The notes: generated by a model from the letters alone, not told the origin. A stretch of DNA of 64,000 nt from JBBATK01 sp044224515 (GCA_044224515.1 JBGAKH010000009.1:62001-126000), one strand, 5' to 3'. Numbered from the stretch's first letter, positions 51,307 to 61,099 are shown. Translations and numbers: made by a program.

Positions 51307-52344
51307 CTATCTATTCTGTGGTGCGTTCTGATAGAGATTCAGACGTCGCAAATAGTTTCTGAAGTAGCGCTTGTAGTCTTCGCTCGTGGAGTTTTGGATA
51401 GCACTTTTATAGCTATCGACTGCCAAGATGTGCAGTCCTTGATCTTCCGCGAACTGAGCTTGTATGATGCTGGCGAAGGGCGAATCGGAGCCGAGTTCGG
51501 TGTTGATCATTGCAATGGTGTCCCGAATGGCGGCGGCTTGAGATTCCGTGCACAGCTGCAGACAGTATTGCGACGAGCGCACCGAGCGCTTGTCATCGCG
51601 ACTTACAGACCAGTAATAGTTCGTGCCCGCGTTCAATTTCTGGTCGCGGAAGTTTATCGCGAGACTTGTATCGGCAGTCGTTTTTTTGAACAGTACGTTA
51701 TCGCCGGCATCCACAATCTCAACACAATACTCCTTAGCGGCGGAAAGCTTGTTCCACCGCAGTGTCACGCTTGGGTCCAGGAGGTAGCAGGAGCGGGGCA
51801 AGATGATGTTGATCACATCGTCCGATAGCATGCTCTCCGCACTACCTGCAATTGATGAGTTAAGAGCCAAGCCACCGGTATGTACGCCACCGGCTTGGAG
51901 TAACTCGTCGAGAGCATCGACATTGCTTTGCCGATCGCCGGTTGCACGCTCGACGGAACCGGTTGTTCCCATTTTCTTTTTGTGCGAGTCGCTCAAAGGA
52001 GAGTCGTCTGTATCTGTGAGCTCGTTGTACACGTAGGATGCGAACTTTTTGGTGACACCGGAGGTTTTGGTGTTCACTTTGGCCATAAGCTCGGAGACCT
52101 TGTATGCTCCTGAGCTTTTAACGTCGAGCGCTCTTCCGTTGCTGTGGAGCAGACTAATCGTAGCCTTGTCCGACAGAGTTATTTTATCGGACGGAATCAG
52201 ACGCATCCCTGCTCGCACGGTTCCGGGTCCTTTGGAACCGGAGATCGTGACTTTGCCTTTCACCGAAAGAACCTTCATGTCGTCTGCCATCAGTGTAAGC
52301 GATACGAAGATCGTTGTGATCATAATACCGAAGAGAAGTTTCAT
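51307..52344 (-). CDS. FecR-domain exported protein
   Basis: 345 residues from ATG 52344, chosen for AAAAGGAAAA 7 bases upstream and overlap with the CHASE2 stop (ATGA). The signal peptide is LLFGIMITTIFVSLTLMA. A FecR-like domain comes first (about 22-100; VLSVKGKVTISGSKGPGTVR, GMRLIPSDKITLSDKATISL). Then come a linker and a beta domain resembling fibronectin-III/Ig type (SVTLRWNKLSAAKEYCVEI, then NYYWSVSRDD). A helical C-terminus follows (SPFASIIQAQFAEDQGLHIL, TPR-like). There is no TM anchor after the signal peptide, so it is periplasmic. FecR domains sense extracytoplasmic signals; here no sigma factor is nearby. Its partner is the CHASE2 protein. Confidence 0.82.
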   Translation of the reverse strand: MKLLFGIMITTIFVSLTLMADDMKVLSVKGKVTISGSKGPGTVRAGMRLIPSDKITLSDKATISLLHSNGRALDVKSSGAYKVSELMAKVNTKTSGVTKKFASYVYNELTDTDDSPLSDSHKKKMGTTGSVERATGDRQSNVDALDELLQAGGVHTGGLALNSSIAGSAESMLSDDVINIILPRSCYLLDPSVTLRWNKLSAAKEYCVEIVDAGDNVLFKKTTADTSLAINFRDQKLNAGTNYYWSVSRDDKRSVRSSQYCLQLCTESQAAAIRDTIAMINTELGSDSPFASIIQAQFAEDQGLHILAVDSYKSAIQNSTSEDYKRYFRNYLRRLNLYQNAPQNR

Positions 52345-53549
52345 GCTGTTTTCCTTTTGAGCTTGTTGACAGCTTTCCAAAACAATGGTTTCACCGAATT
52401 ATGGTAGAGCTCGTGCACTGTGGGCGTTAGCGCCAGAGCTGCCAAACTAATGGTCATATTCAGCTTATAATGAAATCGATTGTAGACGACGATATGCAGA
52501 AAGGTTATGCTGATGGACTGTACCAAAAAAGTGGCAATCGTGAATGCATCGTACCAATCCGGGTAACGCTCTTCAAAAACATTGAAGCATGCAACCGTCG
52601 AAACGCAGAGAATGAAACCGATGAGTATTCCAAGAGCCAGAGGCATTTCGTTGATATAGGTTGCATGCAATAGTTGTGAGACAACATTGGCGTGAATGAC
52701 CACGCCGTACATGTCAGGAAATGTCCGTCCGGCATAATTCGGATTGAGCGGTGTGAAGAAGGCATCCTCCAACGTGCGAGGTACCGTGTCGATGCGTGTA
52801 TCGATGTAACCCATCAGTACGATTTTGTTTCGCATGAGACTTATATCTGCACTATCGTCAAGTACTTGATCGACATCAAGCGCGTAAAACGACTGCGTTG
52901 CTCCACGATAATGGATAAACTCTGTTGAGTTATCTCGCGTAATGAGTTGTTCGACACATTCGGGCTTGTAGAGCTTAGCCACTGCAACCGCGAAGTTGAG
53001 TACGGTATCGTTCTTCACAAGTTCGAAAGGCGAGAATTCCCGCACCGTTCGAAACGACTTCTCGTCATCGGTGATCACATTGTAGAAACCTTGCGATGTA
53101 GCCTTCTTTGCGAAAAGCTCTAACTGTCGTTCCGTATCATCAAAACTCTGCGTGCTGTCGTTGTACAATAACTTGCAACCCAGAACGAGGTTCGGACACT
53201 CGTGCATGGCCGCCGCCAAGGTGGAGTCTGTGTCTGCGTTTTTTGGTCGACGGAACATCGCATCAATGCCAATCACTGCCGGTTTCTCCGCAGCAATGCG
53301 TCGTAGCATGTGAGCGATAGAAGCACGATCGACGGTGGAGAGATTGACGAGTACGATGGACGTGTCGACTGTGCTTTGCGTTTCATCGCGGAATCGTGAT
53401 TGCGCTGCGTCAGTGATATCAAAATCGCCAAGCGCCTGCTTGAGCGGATTCAGGAAATCGAAATTGGTAGGGATGTAATACAGGCCTGTGGTTGTCGCAA
53501 AAATCAGCAAGCAGGCAAAGAACGTATCCCATTGAAACAGTGCTTTCAT
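52341..53549 (-). CDS. CHASE2-domain membrane protein without cytoplasmic output domain
   Basis: 402 residues. TM1 (about 8-26, FFACLLIFATTTGLYYI) is followed by an extracytoplasmic CHASE2 domain (about 45-300; KPAVIGIDAMFRRP, NKIVLMGYIDTR, EDAFFTPLN and DMYGVVIHANVVSQLL are typical). Three TM segments follow (about 305-325, 342-360 and 368-385). Normal CHASE2 proteins continue into a kinase, cyclase or GGDEF domain. Here the protein ends with a short basic tail (LFWKAVNKLKRKTA). The gene overlaps the FecR gene by 4 bases (ATGA), so the two are translationally coupled. The output partner is probably encoded elsewhere. Confidence 0.85.
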   Translation of the reverse strand: MKALFQWDTFFACLLIFATTTGLYYIPTNFDFLNPLKQALGDFDITDAAQSRFRDETQSTVDTSIVLVNLSTVDRASIAHMLRRIAAEKPAVIGIDAMFRRPKNADTDSTLAAAMHECPNLVLGCKLLYNDSTQSFDDTERQLELFAKKATSQGFYNVITDDEKSFRTVREFSPFELVKNDTVLNFAVAVAKLYKPECVEQLITRDNSTEFIHYRGATQSFYALDVDQVLDDSADISLMRNKIVLMGYIDTRIDTVPRTLEDAFFTPLNPNYAGRTFPDMYGVVIHANVVSQLLHATYINEMPLALGILIGFILCVSTVACFNVFEERYPDWYDAFTIATFLVQSISITFLHIVVYNRFHYKLNMTISLAALALTPTVHELYHNSVKPLFWKAVNKLKRKTA

Positions 53550-54115
53550 GAGCTCAGATGCACAAAGAAAACTTCCCGAACACTATCCTGGACTTCATAA
53601 AAAGAAGCGCCGTGACAAATATAGGGCTGACAATCTTTGGAAGACCACAATCATAACTCTGAGACGGCGTAAAGGGTTAATGCGGTGAAAGAGATCAATT
53701 TATCGAAAGGGGCGATGCATGACTCAGTTGTGTAGCCTGTCCTGAGATTTTTGTTTTCATGGGCAGCCTGTGGCTGCCCATGGACAGAGGTATGGAGCAG
53801 ACCGCACTTGATCTAAGAAAGCGCTGCGTGAAGCTACACTTGTTCATATGGCCCCACGTCGTACAGAAAGCGCATGAGTGAATCGGAAACACAAAAGCGT
53901 TGAACGGGTCTTTGAAGTCGAGAGACCTCGCAAGCAAAGCTGAACTCGGTGCAAGGGCTCTGTTTGCTGAGCCCGATTTTAACAAACGGGGGCGGAAGCT
54001 ATGCCCGCTTTGAGCATATCGGTAGTAAAGAGATCTTATCGTATTTTGAAGGTTCGCTGCTCCCTCCGGGAGGCACCGATTTAGGGTAAACGCAGATCAT
54101 TCATAGGAATTCTTC
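53550..54115. other. 566-base intergenic region with hairpins
   Basis: It separates divergent transcripts. It contains the palindrome 53758-53782 and a hairpin GGGCTC-tgtttgct-GAGCCC followed by GATTTTAAC (53952-53972 plus). A small CTCCC-tcc-GGGAG hairpin lies near 54060-54075. An AGGA site precedes the next ATG. Short open frames inside have no support. Confidence 0.45.
53758..53782. repeat. Perfect 11-bp palindrome preceded by GAGATTTTT (hairpin copy B)
   Basis: CATGGGCAGCC-TGT-GGCTGCCCATG is an 11-bp stem with a TGT triloop, 5 bases after GAGATTTTT (53744-53752). Outer arms CTGTCC/GGACAG (53737-53742 and 53782-53787) could extend it. No T-tract follows on either strand. The layout is the same as at 10625-10658. 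Confidence 0.6.
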
Positions 54116-57100
54116 ATGGTTCGTAGAGCATATGTTTTCAACGCTTTGTTCGTGACACTATTGGTCACAAGTACTGTTCTTCAAGCCCAGGAATTCTTGG
54201 AGCAGGTACAGCGTGGTATGAGCTTCCATGACATTCAAAAGGCATGGTATAAAAAACATCCTCGTGCCGATGTGAGCAAGCGCGCCCCGACCACTCCGCT
54301 TGGTGTGGATGCAGACGAGAAGGTGCTAGGCGAAGAGTCGTTCGAGGAAGTGGAAGGCGAAGAGCTACTTTTTGCCCGTTGGGAGAATTTCTGGAAAGAT
54401 CGCCTGTTACCAAACGGACAATTTCCCTCATCAACGTTCTTGTGGGAACAATGGCAGCGGCAAATGAATGTTGAACGAGAGCTTCGTCAAAAAGGGAAGA
54501 CAATCACCTTGTCTCCCCAGGCATGGCGATTTCTGGGTCCGACGAAGAAAGTTCCTACAGGTAAAGGTTCGGGTTCCGGACGAGTGGCGAGTTTGCGATT
54601 CGATCCGGAAAATCCTGACGTGATGTGGGCCGGTACTCCCGGTGGCGGATTGTGGAAGAATGAAAGCGTGGGTGGTAATCATGTGTGGAGTACTACAACC
54701 GACACCTTACCGGCACTTGGCGTGACCGACATTGCGATCAACCCACAAAACCCTGAGCAGATGTTTATAACAACCGGCGACATGGATGGGACCAATACCT
54801 ATGCCTATGGACTCATGCGTTCGGAAGACGGCGGTAAAACATGGCAGCGCTCAAATCTGAATTATCTCCTATCGAACACCGCTCAGATGAGTCGGGTAAA
54901 ATTCAATCCACTCAATCCTAACATTGTCATTGTCGGCGCAAGTAACGGTGTCTTTCGGAGCACGGACAACGGACAGACATGGAAATCCGTGTTGACAATC
55001 AGTGTGCGAGATATTGAGTTTCGTCCCGGCGATCCTAATGTCGTGTACGTAACAGGTGGGAGCGCGATCTATCGTTCCAAGGACGGTGGAAGTAGTTTCT
55101 TGAAATTGACTACGAATTTTTCGAATACCCAGCGCGTCGCTCTTGCTGTCACGGAGGCGGATTCCCTCTACATCTACGCCTTACTCGCGAACAACAGCAG
55201 TGGATTTGGAGGGCTCTATCGTTCTACGAATGGTGGAGATAGCTGGAATAAAATGAGTGATGGCACTAGCTTGAACATCCTTAACTGGGATGTAAGCGGT
55301 GTATACAATCCTAATGGTCAACAAGGTCAAGGCTACTATGACTTGGCTATAGCAGCATCTCCCGACGACAAAGATCTTATTTTCTGTGGCGGGGTCAATG
55401 TATGGCGATCGCAAGACGGCGGTCAAACATGGGAGTGCAGCGCGCACTGGCAAGGTGACAATGGCAAACCGCTGGTGCACGCCGATGTTCACGACTTGGT
55501 GTTTCAGCCGGAGTCAAACTATCTCTATGCTTGTTGCGATGGCGGCGTGTTTATGTCGCCGGACAATGGCGCAACGTGGTCAGACATCAGTGCAGGTCTT
55601 GGCATTCTACAATTCTACCGCATCGGGACATGTCCGCCGAACCCTTCCCTCGTTCTCGGAGGCTGTCAAGACAACGGGACCAATCGTTATGGGTATGGTG
55701 ACTGGAAGTATGTGAAGTTTGCCGATGGGATGGAGGCTTTCTTTGATAAGACAGGGAAGTATGCCTACGCTACCATTTACTATGGCAGAATTTGGCGTTC
55801 ACAAGATTCCGGTTTGACTTTCCCACGAGAGATTACGCCAAACGGGTCAAATACCGGTCCATGGATCACTCCATTCATTGTTAATCCTGTCAATCCGCAA
55901 ATACTGTACTGTGGTTCGAACAGTGGTGTGTTTCGTTCGGATGATCGAGGAGACTCTTGGCAGTTGTTTAGCAAATCCCCGATAGCGCAGAGCGTTGCCT
56001 TGGCTCAACCCGAAAGCGATACAGCACGTTTTTGGGTGTCAACCAGCTCTAAGATTTATACAACGACGAATTCCGGAGCGAATTGGAAAGATGTGACCTC
56101 CAATCTTAAAACAGGATCTATTTCCGGTATCGCATCGGATCCCACACGATCGGACGTGCTTGCGGTAACGGTTTCAGGATTCGATAGCACAAGTAAAGTG
56201 TATCTCACGACCAATGGAGGAGGCAGTTGGACGAATCTTACGCGCAAAGGACTGCCAAATGTCCCTATGAACTGTGCAGTGTGGTATAAGACAAGCTGCC
56301 TCAACATGCTCATTGTGGGAACCGATCTAGGTGTCTACTTTACCACTGAGAATGCTGATGCCTGGCAGTCGTTAAATACCGGCTTACCGCGGACAATTAT
56401 TCGTGACATGGATGTTGTTCGAAATCTCCTGCACGTTGGAACTTTTGGTCGAGGTCTATGGGAGCTTAGTCTACCCCAGACAGCCCCGGTAGCTGAAATA
56501 AAGATATCTGAGCAAGACCCGATTTGTCCGGGTCAAGTAGTCCACTTCAGCAATGAATCAGCCGGTGGGAACGGAGAACTGGAATGGCAATTCGAGGGTG
56601 GAGTTCCTGCAACTTCACAATTGACCTTTCCAACCGTTATGTATCCCACGAGTGGTACCTATGCGGTGTCCTTGCGTGTACATAACGAGTGCGCAACTGA
56701 TTCGTCTCACATCAGTGCTGCGGTTCGCGTTCTGGCGCTGCCAACCAGAAGCGCATTACATGATGAGCGCGCCCACACGGTCTCGGTTAATCCTTCAGGC
56801 GGACCGGAAATTGTAAGCTATCAATGGTATCGAGGAGCGAGTATTGTCAGCGGAGCAACGGATTGGAGCTATCGCTACGATAGCAGCGGTGTTTACATAG
56901 CGCGAATGGTAGACAAAAATGGCTGTGCTTTTTCCGATACAGTAGTCGTAAGTACGGTAGGAGTAACTCCACAGACGGATGATGTGGATGTGCAACTGTT
57001 TCCGGTACCGGCAACAACCGAACTGCAACTGAAGTGGGAATTGCCGACGATGCAGGAGGTGAGTGGTCGCATCTTTGACGCCAAGTCGAATGAAGTGCTG

Positions 57101-57235
57101 AACTTTAGCGAGATGCCCGGCTCGACTAGCTGGAAGAAAACATTATCTCTCTTTGATCTTCCTGCCGGTGAGTACATCCTACAGGTACAGCAGGGCACGC
57201 GCACTCTTCGGAAGAGTTTTGTGAAGGTACGCTAA
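54116..57235 (+). CDS. Large secreted Asp-box beta-propeller protein with PKD and T9SS domains
   Basis: 1039 residues. A signal peptide (FVTLLVTSTVLQAQ) and an acidic helical N-region (about 22-140) come first. A long sialidase/VPS10-type propeller region follows (about 150-790) with many Asp boxes (SEDGGKTWQ, STDNGQTWK, STNGGDSWN, SQDGGQTWE, SPDNGATWS, SDDRGDSWQ, TTNSGANWK). A PKD-like domain (about 800-870), an Ig-like domain (about 880-950) and a T9SS sorting domain (about 960-1039; VQLFPVPATTELQLKW, LPAGEYILQVQ) close the protein. It is exported and surface bound or released. Asp-box propellers bind or cut glycans or proteins, but no sialidase active-site residues are evident. A paralogue follows at 57569. 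Confidence 0.87.
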   Translation: MVRRAYVFNALFVTLLVTSTVLQAQEFLEQVQRGMSFHDIQKAWYKKHPRADVSKRAPTTPLGVDADEKVLGEESFEEVEGEELLFARWENFWKDRLLPNGQFPSSTFLWEQWQRQMNVERELRQKGKTITLSPQAWRFLGPTKKVPTGKGSGSGRVASLRFDPENPDVMWAGTPGGGLWKNESVGGNHVWSTTTDTLPALGVTDIAINPQNPEQMFITTGDMDGTNTYAYGLMRSEDGGKTWQRSNLNYLLSNTAQMSRVKFNPLNPNIVIVGASNGVFRSTDNGQTWKSVLTISVRDIEFRPGDPNVVYVTGGSAIYRSKDGGSSFLKLTTNFSNTQRVALAVTEADSLYIYALLANNSSGFGGLYRSTNGGDSWNKMSDGTSLNILNWDVSGVYNPNGQQGQGYYDLAIAASPDDKDLIFCGGVNVWRSQDGGQTWECSAHWQGDNGKPLVHADVHDLVFQPESNYLYACCDGGVFMSPDNGATWSDISAGLGILQFYRIGTCPPNPSLVLGGCQDNGTNRYGYGDWKYVKFADGMEAFFDKTGKYAYATIYYGRIWRSQDSGLTFPREITPNGSNTGPWITPFIVNPVNPQILYCGSNSGVFRSDDRGDSWQLFSKSPIAQSVALAQPESDTARFWVSTSSKIYTTTNSGANWKDVTSNLKTGSISGIASDPTRSDVLAVTVSGFDSTSKVYLTTNGGGSWTNLTRKGLPNVPMNCAVWYKTSCLNMLIVGTDLGVYFTTENADAWQSLNTGLPRTIIRDMDVVRNLLHVGTFGRGLWELSLPQTAPVAEIKISEQDPICPGQVVHFSNESAGGNGELEWQFEGGVPATSQLTFPTVMYPTSGTYAVSLRVHNECATDSSHISAAVRVLALPTRSALHDERAHTVSVNPSGGPEIVSYQWYRGASIVSGATDWSYRYDSSGVYIARMVDKNGCAFSDTVVVSTVGVTPQTDDVDVQLFPVPATTELQLKWELPTMQEVSGRIFDAKSNEVLNFSEMPGSTSWKKTLSLFDLPAGEYILQVQQGTRTLRKSFVKVR

Positions 57236-57568
57236 AACTGAAGTGAAGCGTTAGGATACCTTGTCGACATCGAACTGCAGAGTGAAATGGTATGTCATCG
57301 AGCTGCTCTCGCGACACATCGTGTACACTGTGTGCGGCGTGGCCTTCGCTTCGCATCTCGTGAGCATACGATTGGCTTAGTACACAAAGTAACGCGCATT
57401 CTGCCAAGAATAGTGTTTGAGAGTATCGGAGCTAAGAATCATCTCATCACACTTGAGGCACGGCATTAAATGTTCACTGAGTATCTTGTATGCGAAGCTA
57501 TTGACCGAGCTGTGGTCATAGGTAGTTCAACCCCAAACAACGAGCCATCACAATTGCAGAGGTCAAGT
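57236..57568. other. Intergenic region between the two propeller genes
   Basis: 333 bases. No terminator, hairpin or other gene is seen, so the two paralogues may be transcribed separately or as a long message. AGAGG lies before the second start codon. Confidence 0.4.
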
Positions 57569-60500
57569 ATGAAAGCACTTCTACTATTCACATTTCTTTT
57601 CGCGTTTTCGGTCGGAATGCAAGCCCAGCAGTGGAATCTGCTCGGACCCATCGAGCCTGCCATAGGTACCAGCACGATTGGCCAAGTCAATACAGTCGCG
57701 TTCAATCCTACCAACCCGTTAAGAATGTACGCCGGAACGCCGGCCGGCGGTGTTTGGACCAGCTCGGACGGAGGACAACATTGGTTGAATCTCAATATTG
57801 ATACGCTTGCCATTATTGGTGTTTCTGACATCTGGATTAATCCGGCTGACTCGAACAACATCATCTTAACGCTCGGTGACCGTGACGAAAATGCATCGTA
57901 TATCCCTCAAGGAGGGGCACTGTTTCAATCCACTGATGGGGGCGTGAGTTGGACGCGAAGTGGGGAAGTTGATACTTCCGGCTCCATCGTACCACTTACC
58001 AATTTCACGGGTAGTCGTTTCTTGAAGAATACGGCAACAGGGGCTATGTTTTTGGCATCAAGTGTTGGCTTATTCAGTTCAACGAATTTTGGTCTGAACT
58101 GGAATACCCGGATGTACAAGGAAAAAGTGTGGGATCTTAAGTCGCGACCAACAGATGCAGTAGTGTTGTATGCTGTTATAGGCGGACGTATCTACCGTTC
58201 GCTTAACAGTGGGACAAGTTTCGCACTTGCAACTACCGGTTTGCCAAGTGTCGCTACCTCACGTATACAATTAGCTGTAACTGCGGCGAATCAAGCGGTT
58301 GTGTATGCTTTGTACTCCAACGTCGATGGCACGTTCGGCGGCTTATACAAGTCATCTGATTATGGCTCCTCATGGACTCTACGTTCGTCTAGCCCGAATA
58401 TCTTCGCTAACTCACAAGGCAGCGGTGCGAACGGCAACAACAACCTTGCACTGGCAGTATCGTCAACAAACGAAAATATCGTGTTTGCCGGTGGAGTGAA
58501 CATTTGGAAGTCAGTCGATGGGGGACAAACGTGGTCGCAGTCATCAGACAATGTTACGAATTCCAATGGGCTCTCTATCGTGAGCGCGGATATCCATGAG
58601 CTTAAGTTTGCGCCTGCCCCTCGCACACAGATCCTGTATGCATCCACAGGTAGCGGAGTATTCATGAGTGCGGATACCGGTAGAACCTGGCAAAACTATT
58701 CGAGTGGCTTGCAAGTAGCTCAGATGAGCGGTTCGGCACACCACCCGACAGTGGATTCTTTGTATTTGACAGCCGGTCCCCTTGGAGTGTTGCGCTATGT
58801 AAAGGGTACGTGGACGAAGTGCAGCAGTGTTCCGGCTATTGATGTTATGTATCATCCGGAGCAAGCCAATGTTGCCTATATGGCAACTCAAAGTGGTAAA
58901 CTCTTTCGCTCAAAAGACAGTGGTTCTACCTTTACGGAAGACATTAGTCCTACGAATGCTCCTGTAGGTACCGGCTTGCATCCTTATGTCTTCAATCCAA
59001 AGAATTATTCGACCTGTTACGCAGTTCTTCGAGATATCTGGAAGACCACAAACAACGGTGCAACGTGGTCCAGAATCATTAATACTTTTAACGCAACGAT
59101 CTTGGACTTGGCAGTGTCGGCCAAAGACACATCGATGTTGTATCTTATTACCTCCGATACATCATTGTATCAAAGCACCAATGGCGGTACAGACTGGAAA
59201 CGAATTAGTCGCACGAGCTTGCAAGTGAATGGCATTCCACGAGGTCTTACACTCCATCCAAAGGATGCATCGAAGCTCTGCGTGTACGGCAATAAGAGCA
59301 TCTCGATGTCTATAGACTATGGCCAGAGCTGGATCAAACTCATCCTTACCAACAATTGCTACATAAACTCGATGTTGTGGAAGGCGGATAACTGTGGGGA
59401 AGACTTGATTGTAGGTACGAACATGGGTGTTCGAAAGCTTGCGAGCGAGTTTCAGTTTGGACTTGACGAGGCTTTTGGCTCGCAAATTCCAAACACTCCC
59501 GTGAACGATTTGAAGATATCCGGTCGCTGGCTCCGTGCAGCGACAGCCGGCCGTGGTTTGTACTCTGCCTTTGTGGATGACGTTGGTGTCATCCCTGATT
59601 TTTCGCAAGACAAAACGCAGGTCTGTCCCGGTGAGTTTGTTCAGTTCTACGACCGCAGCCAATTCGGAGGTGTGTTAACCAAATGGACATTCGATGGTGG
59701 AATACCCTCCACCTCGACTGAAGAAGCTCCTTTGGTTCGCTTCGATTCACCCGGCGATCACTGGGTCCGTCTAGTAGCTGCAAACGGTTGTGGCAAGGAC
59801 TCAATTCAGCGCGTGTGCATCACGGTTATTCCGAAGTTGAAAGCAAATGTGGTTCCCGTGAAGAACACCGTGTGTGTCGGTGATACGCTTCAAATCAATG
59901 ACCAATCGTCAGGTAGTGGTGGAGTACGTACGTGGGACGTAAGTGGTGCAGCCATCGTTAAGCAAACGTCGTCGGCTGTTTTCGTCAAGGCTGATAGCGT
60001 TGGTCAGATTTCAGTTTCCCTTACTCTCTCGAATTCGTGTGGAACGAACAGTCAAACGAAGATGGTGGAAGTCTTGGAAGTGCCTGCGAAGCCCAAGATT
60101 ACTGTGCTCAAAGACACTATGTGGGTTCCGGAAGGTGCCGGACTCAGTTTCCAGTGGTACGTGAATGGATTGGCACTCACCGGCGCTACCGCTTCAAAAT
60201 GGATTGGACTCTTTAGCGCTAACTATTTCGTCAGAGTCAGTAATGCCGGTGGATGTAGAGTGTATTCAGACACTGTAGCATTTGAAAAAACAAAGGATAC
60301 CACCGGGGGCTCCGGTGTACGAGAAGGATTTGTTAGCGCACCTTTCAGCGTTGAACCAAATCCCACTAGCGCTGACCTTCGTATTCGTCTGGATCAAGCA
60401 TGGATGGGCCTTGTCGCAGTGCGAGTAGTCGACATGCTCGGAAGAGTAGTCTACAGCGCCTCACACGAATGCGACGCTTCCCATTATGAGTTCCGTGTTC

Positions 60501-60586
60501 CCGCCGCAGGCTTCGCACCGGGAGCATACTCCGTTGAGTTACGAAACGGATTGATCTACAATACCGCCGTTGTCATTCGAGAGTAG
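57569..60586 (+). CDS. Large secreted Asp-box beta-propeller protein, paralogue of the previous gene
   Basis: 1005 residues from ATG 57569, chosen for AGAGG 7 bases upstream and a signal peptide (ALLLFTFLFAFSVGMQAQ). The propeller begins directly (QWNLLGPIEPAIG) and lacks the acidic N-region of the upstream paralogue. Asp boxes: SSDGGQHW, STDGGVSW, SSDYGSSW, SVDGGQTW, SADTGRTW, SKDSGSTF, TTNNGATW, STNGGTDW, SIDYGQSW. PKD-like (about 705-780) and Ig-like (about 790-920) domains follow. The T9SS sorting domain is at the end (FSVEPNPTSADLRIRL, FAPGAYSVELRNG). The two genes look like a tandem duplication that has diverged. A terminator follows at 60619. Confidence 0.87.
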   Translation: MKALLLFTFLFAFSVGMQAQQWNLLGPIEPAIGTSTIGQVNTVAFNPTNPLRMYAGTPAGGVWTSSDGGQHWLNLNIDTLAIIGVSDIWINPADSNNIILTLGDRDENASYIPQGGALFQSTDGGVSWTRSGEVDTSGSIVPLTNFTGSRFLKNTATGAMFLASSVGLFSSTNFGLNWNTRMYKEKVWDLKSRPTDAVVLYAVIGGRIYRSLNSGTSFALATTGLPSVATSRIQLAVTAANQAVVYALYSNVDGTFGGLYKSSDYGSSWTLRSSSPNIFANSQGSGANGNNNLALAVSSTNENIVFAGGVNIWKSVDGGQTWSQSSDNVTNSNGLSIVSADIHELKFAPAPRTQILYASTGSGVFMSADTGRTWQNYSSGLQVAQMSGSAHHPTVDSLYLTAGPLGVLRYVKGTWTKCSSVPAIDVMYHPEQANVAYMATQSGKLFRSKDSGSTFTEDISPTNAPVGTGLHPYVFNPKNYSTCYAVLRDIWKTTNNGATWSRIINTFNATILDLAVSAKDTSMLYLITSDTSLYQSTNGGTDWKRISRTSLQVNGIPRGLTLHPKDASKLCVYGNKSISMSIDYGQSWIKLILTNNCYINSMLWKADNCGEDLIVGTNMGVRKLASEFQFGLDEAFGSQIPNTPVNDLKISGRWLRAATAGRGLYSAFVDDVGVIPDFSQDKTQVCPGEFVQFYDRSQFGGVLTKWTFDGGIPSTSTEEAPLVRFDSPGDHWVRLVAANGCGKDSIQRVCITVIPKLKANVVPVKNTVCVGDTLQINDQSSGSGGVRTWDVSGAAIVKQTSSAVFVKADSVGQISVSLTLSNSCGTNSQTKMVEVLEVPAKPKITVLKDTMWVPEGAGLSFQWYVNGLALTGATASKWIGLFSANYFVRVSNAGGCRVYSDTVAFEKTKDTTGGSGVREGFVSAPFSVEPNPTSADLRIRLDQAWMGLVAVRVVDMLGRVVYSASHECDASHYEFRVPAAGFAPGAYSVELRNGLIYNTAVVIRE

Positions 60587-60618
60587 AAGTTGTTCTCGAA
60601 ATAGTCTCCCTTAGAGTG

Positions 60619-60655
60619 AGTCGTCCATTCCCGCATAATGGACGACTTTTTTTTT
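60619..60655 (+). terminator. Rho-independent terminator after the propeller genes
   Basis: Perfect 10-bp stem AGTCGTCCAT/ATGGACGACT with 9-base loop, followed by nine T. It begins 33 bases after the stop codon. Confidence 0.95.
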
Positions 60656-61099
60656 GCTCGAACGATCGGAGAAGTGGTAGCTATACTGACAAAGTGAGGT
60701 CCAAGGTGTGTGCGGTTCTCGCGCTGCAGTCGCGCGCAATCACCGACGTGGAAAGTCGTTTCATGCTAACGGACGTGTCGTTGGGTTCCTACTGTAAATC
60801 AACGCAGGCACGAGAGGATTGCAACTATTTGGCGTCGTATGATGTAGGAAGAGTCGAGTATAAACGGAGGTAATGAAGAATACTGCGCTTTATGCTGCGC
60901 TTTAATGACAAGGACTTTATTCGAGCTCAGAGCTTGCAGAACTCTCCGGCAATCAAACTTCCAAAGTGCTCACAGAACAAACTTTCAGAGTGCTCGTTGA
61001 GCAAGCAGTTGTGGTTGTGGCTGCAATGCTAAAGTAGAGTTAGACGTGCCACCATTGGAAGTGCTTAACTACGAGATCAATCACGTCTCGATGGGGAAG
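60656..61099. other. Intergenic region with short degenerate repeats
   Basis: 444 bases between convergent genes. It contains CTGCGCTTTA twice with a 12-base period (60883-60904). A degenerate pair of about 22 bases beginning CAAACTT and containing GTGCTC lies at 60954-60975 and 60978-61000. No coding gene is supported. It may be a decayed sequence. Confidence 0.4.

Noticed and set aside
53695..53985. Minus-strand frame of 96 residues in the 566-base gap
   Set aside because: It runs through the palindrome 53758-53782, has no ribosome site and an unlikely composition.
60616..60873. Plus-strand frame downstream of the propeller genes
   Set aside because: Its start lies inside the terminator stem, so it would not be transcribed in normal conditions.
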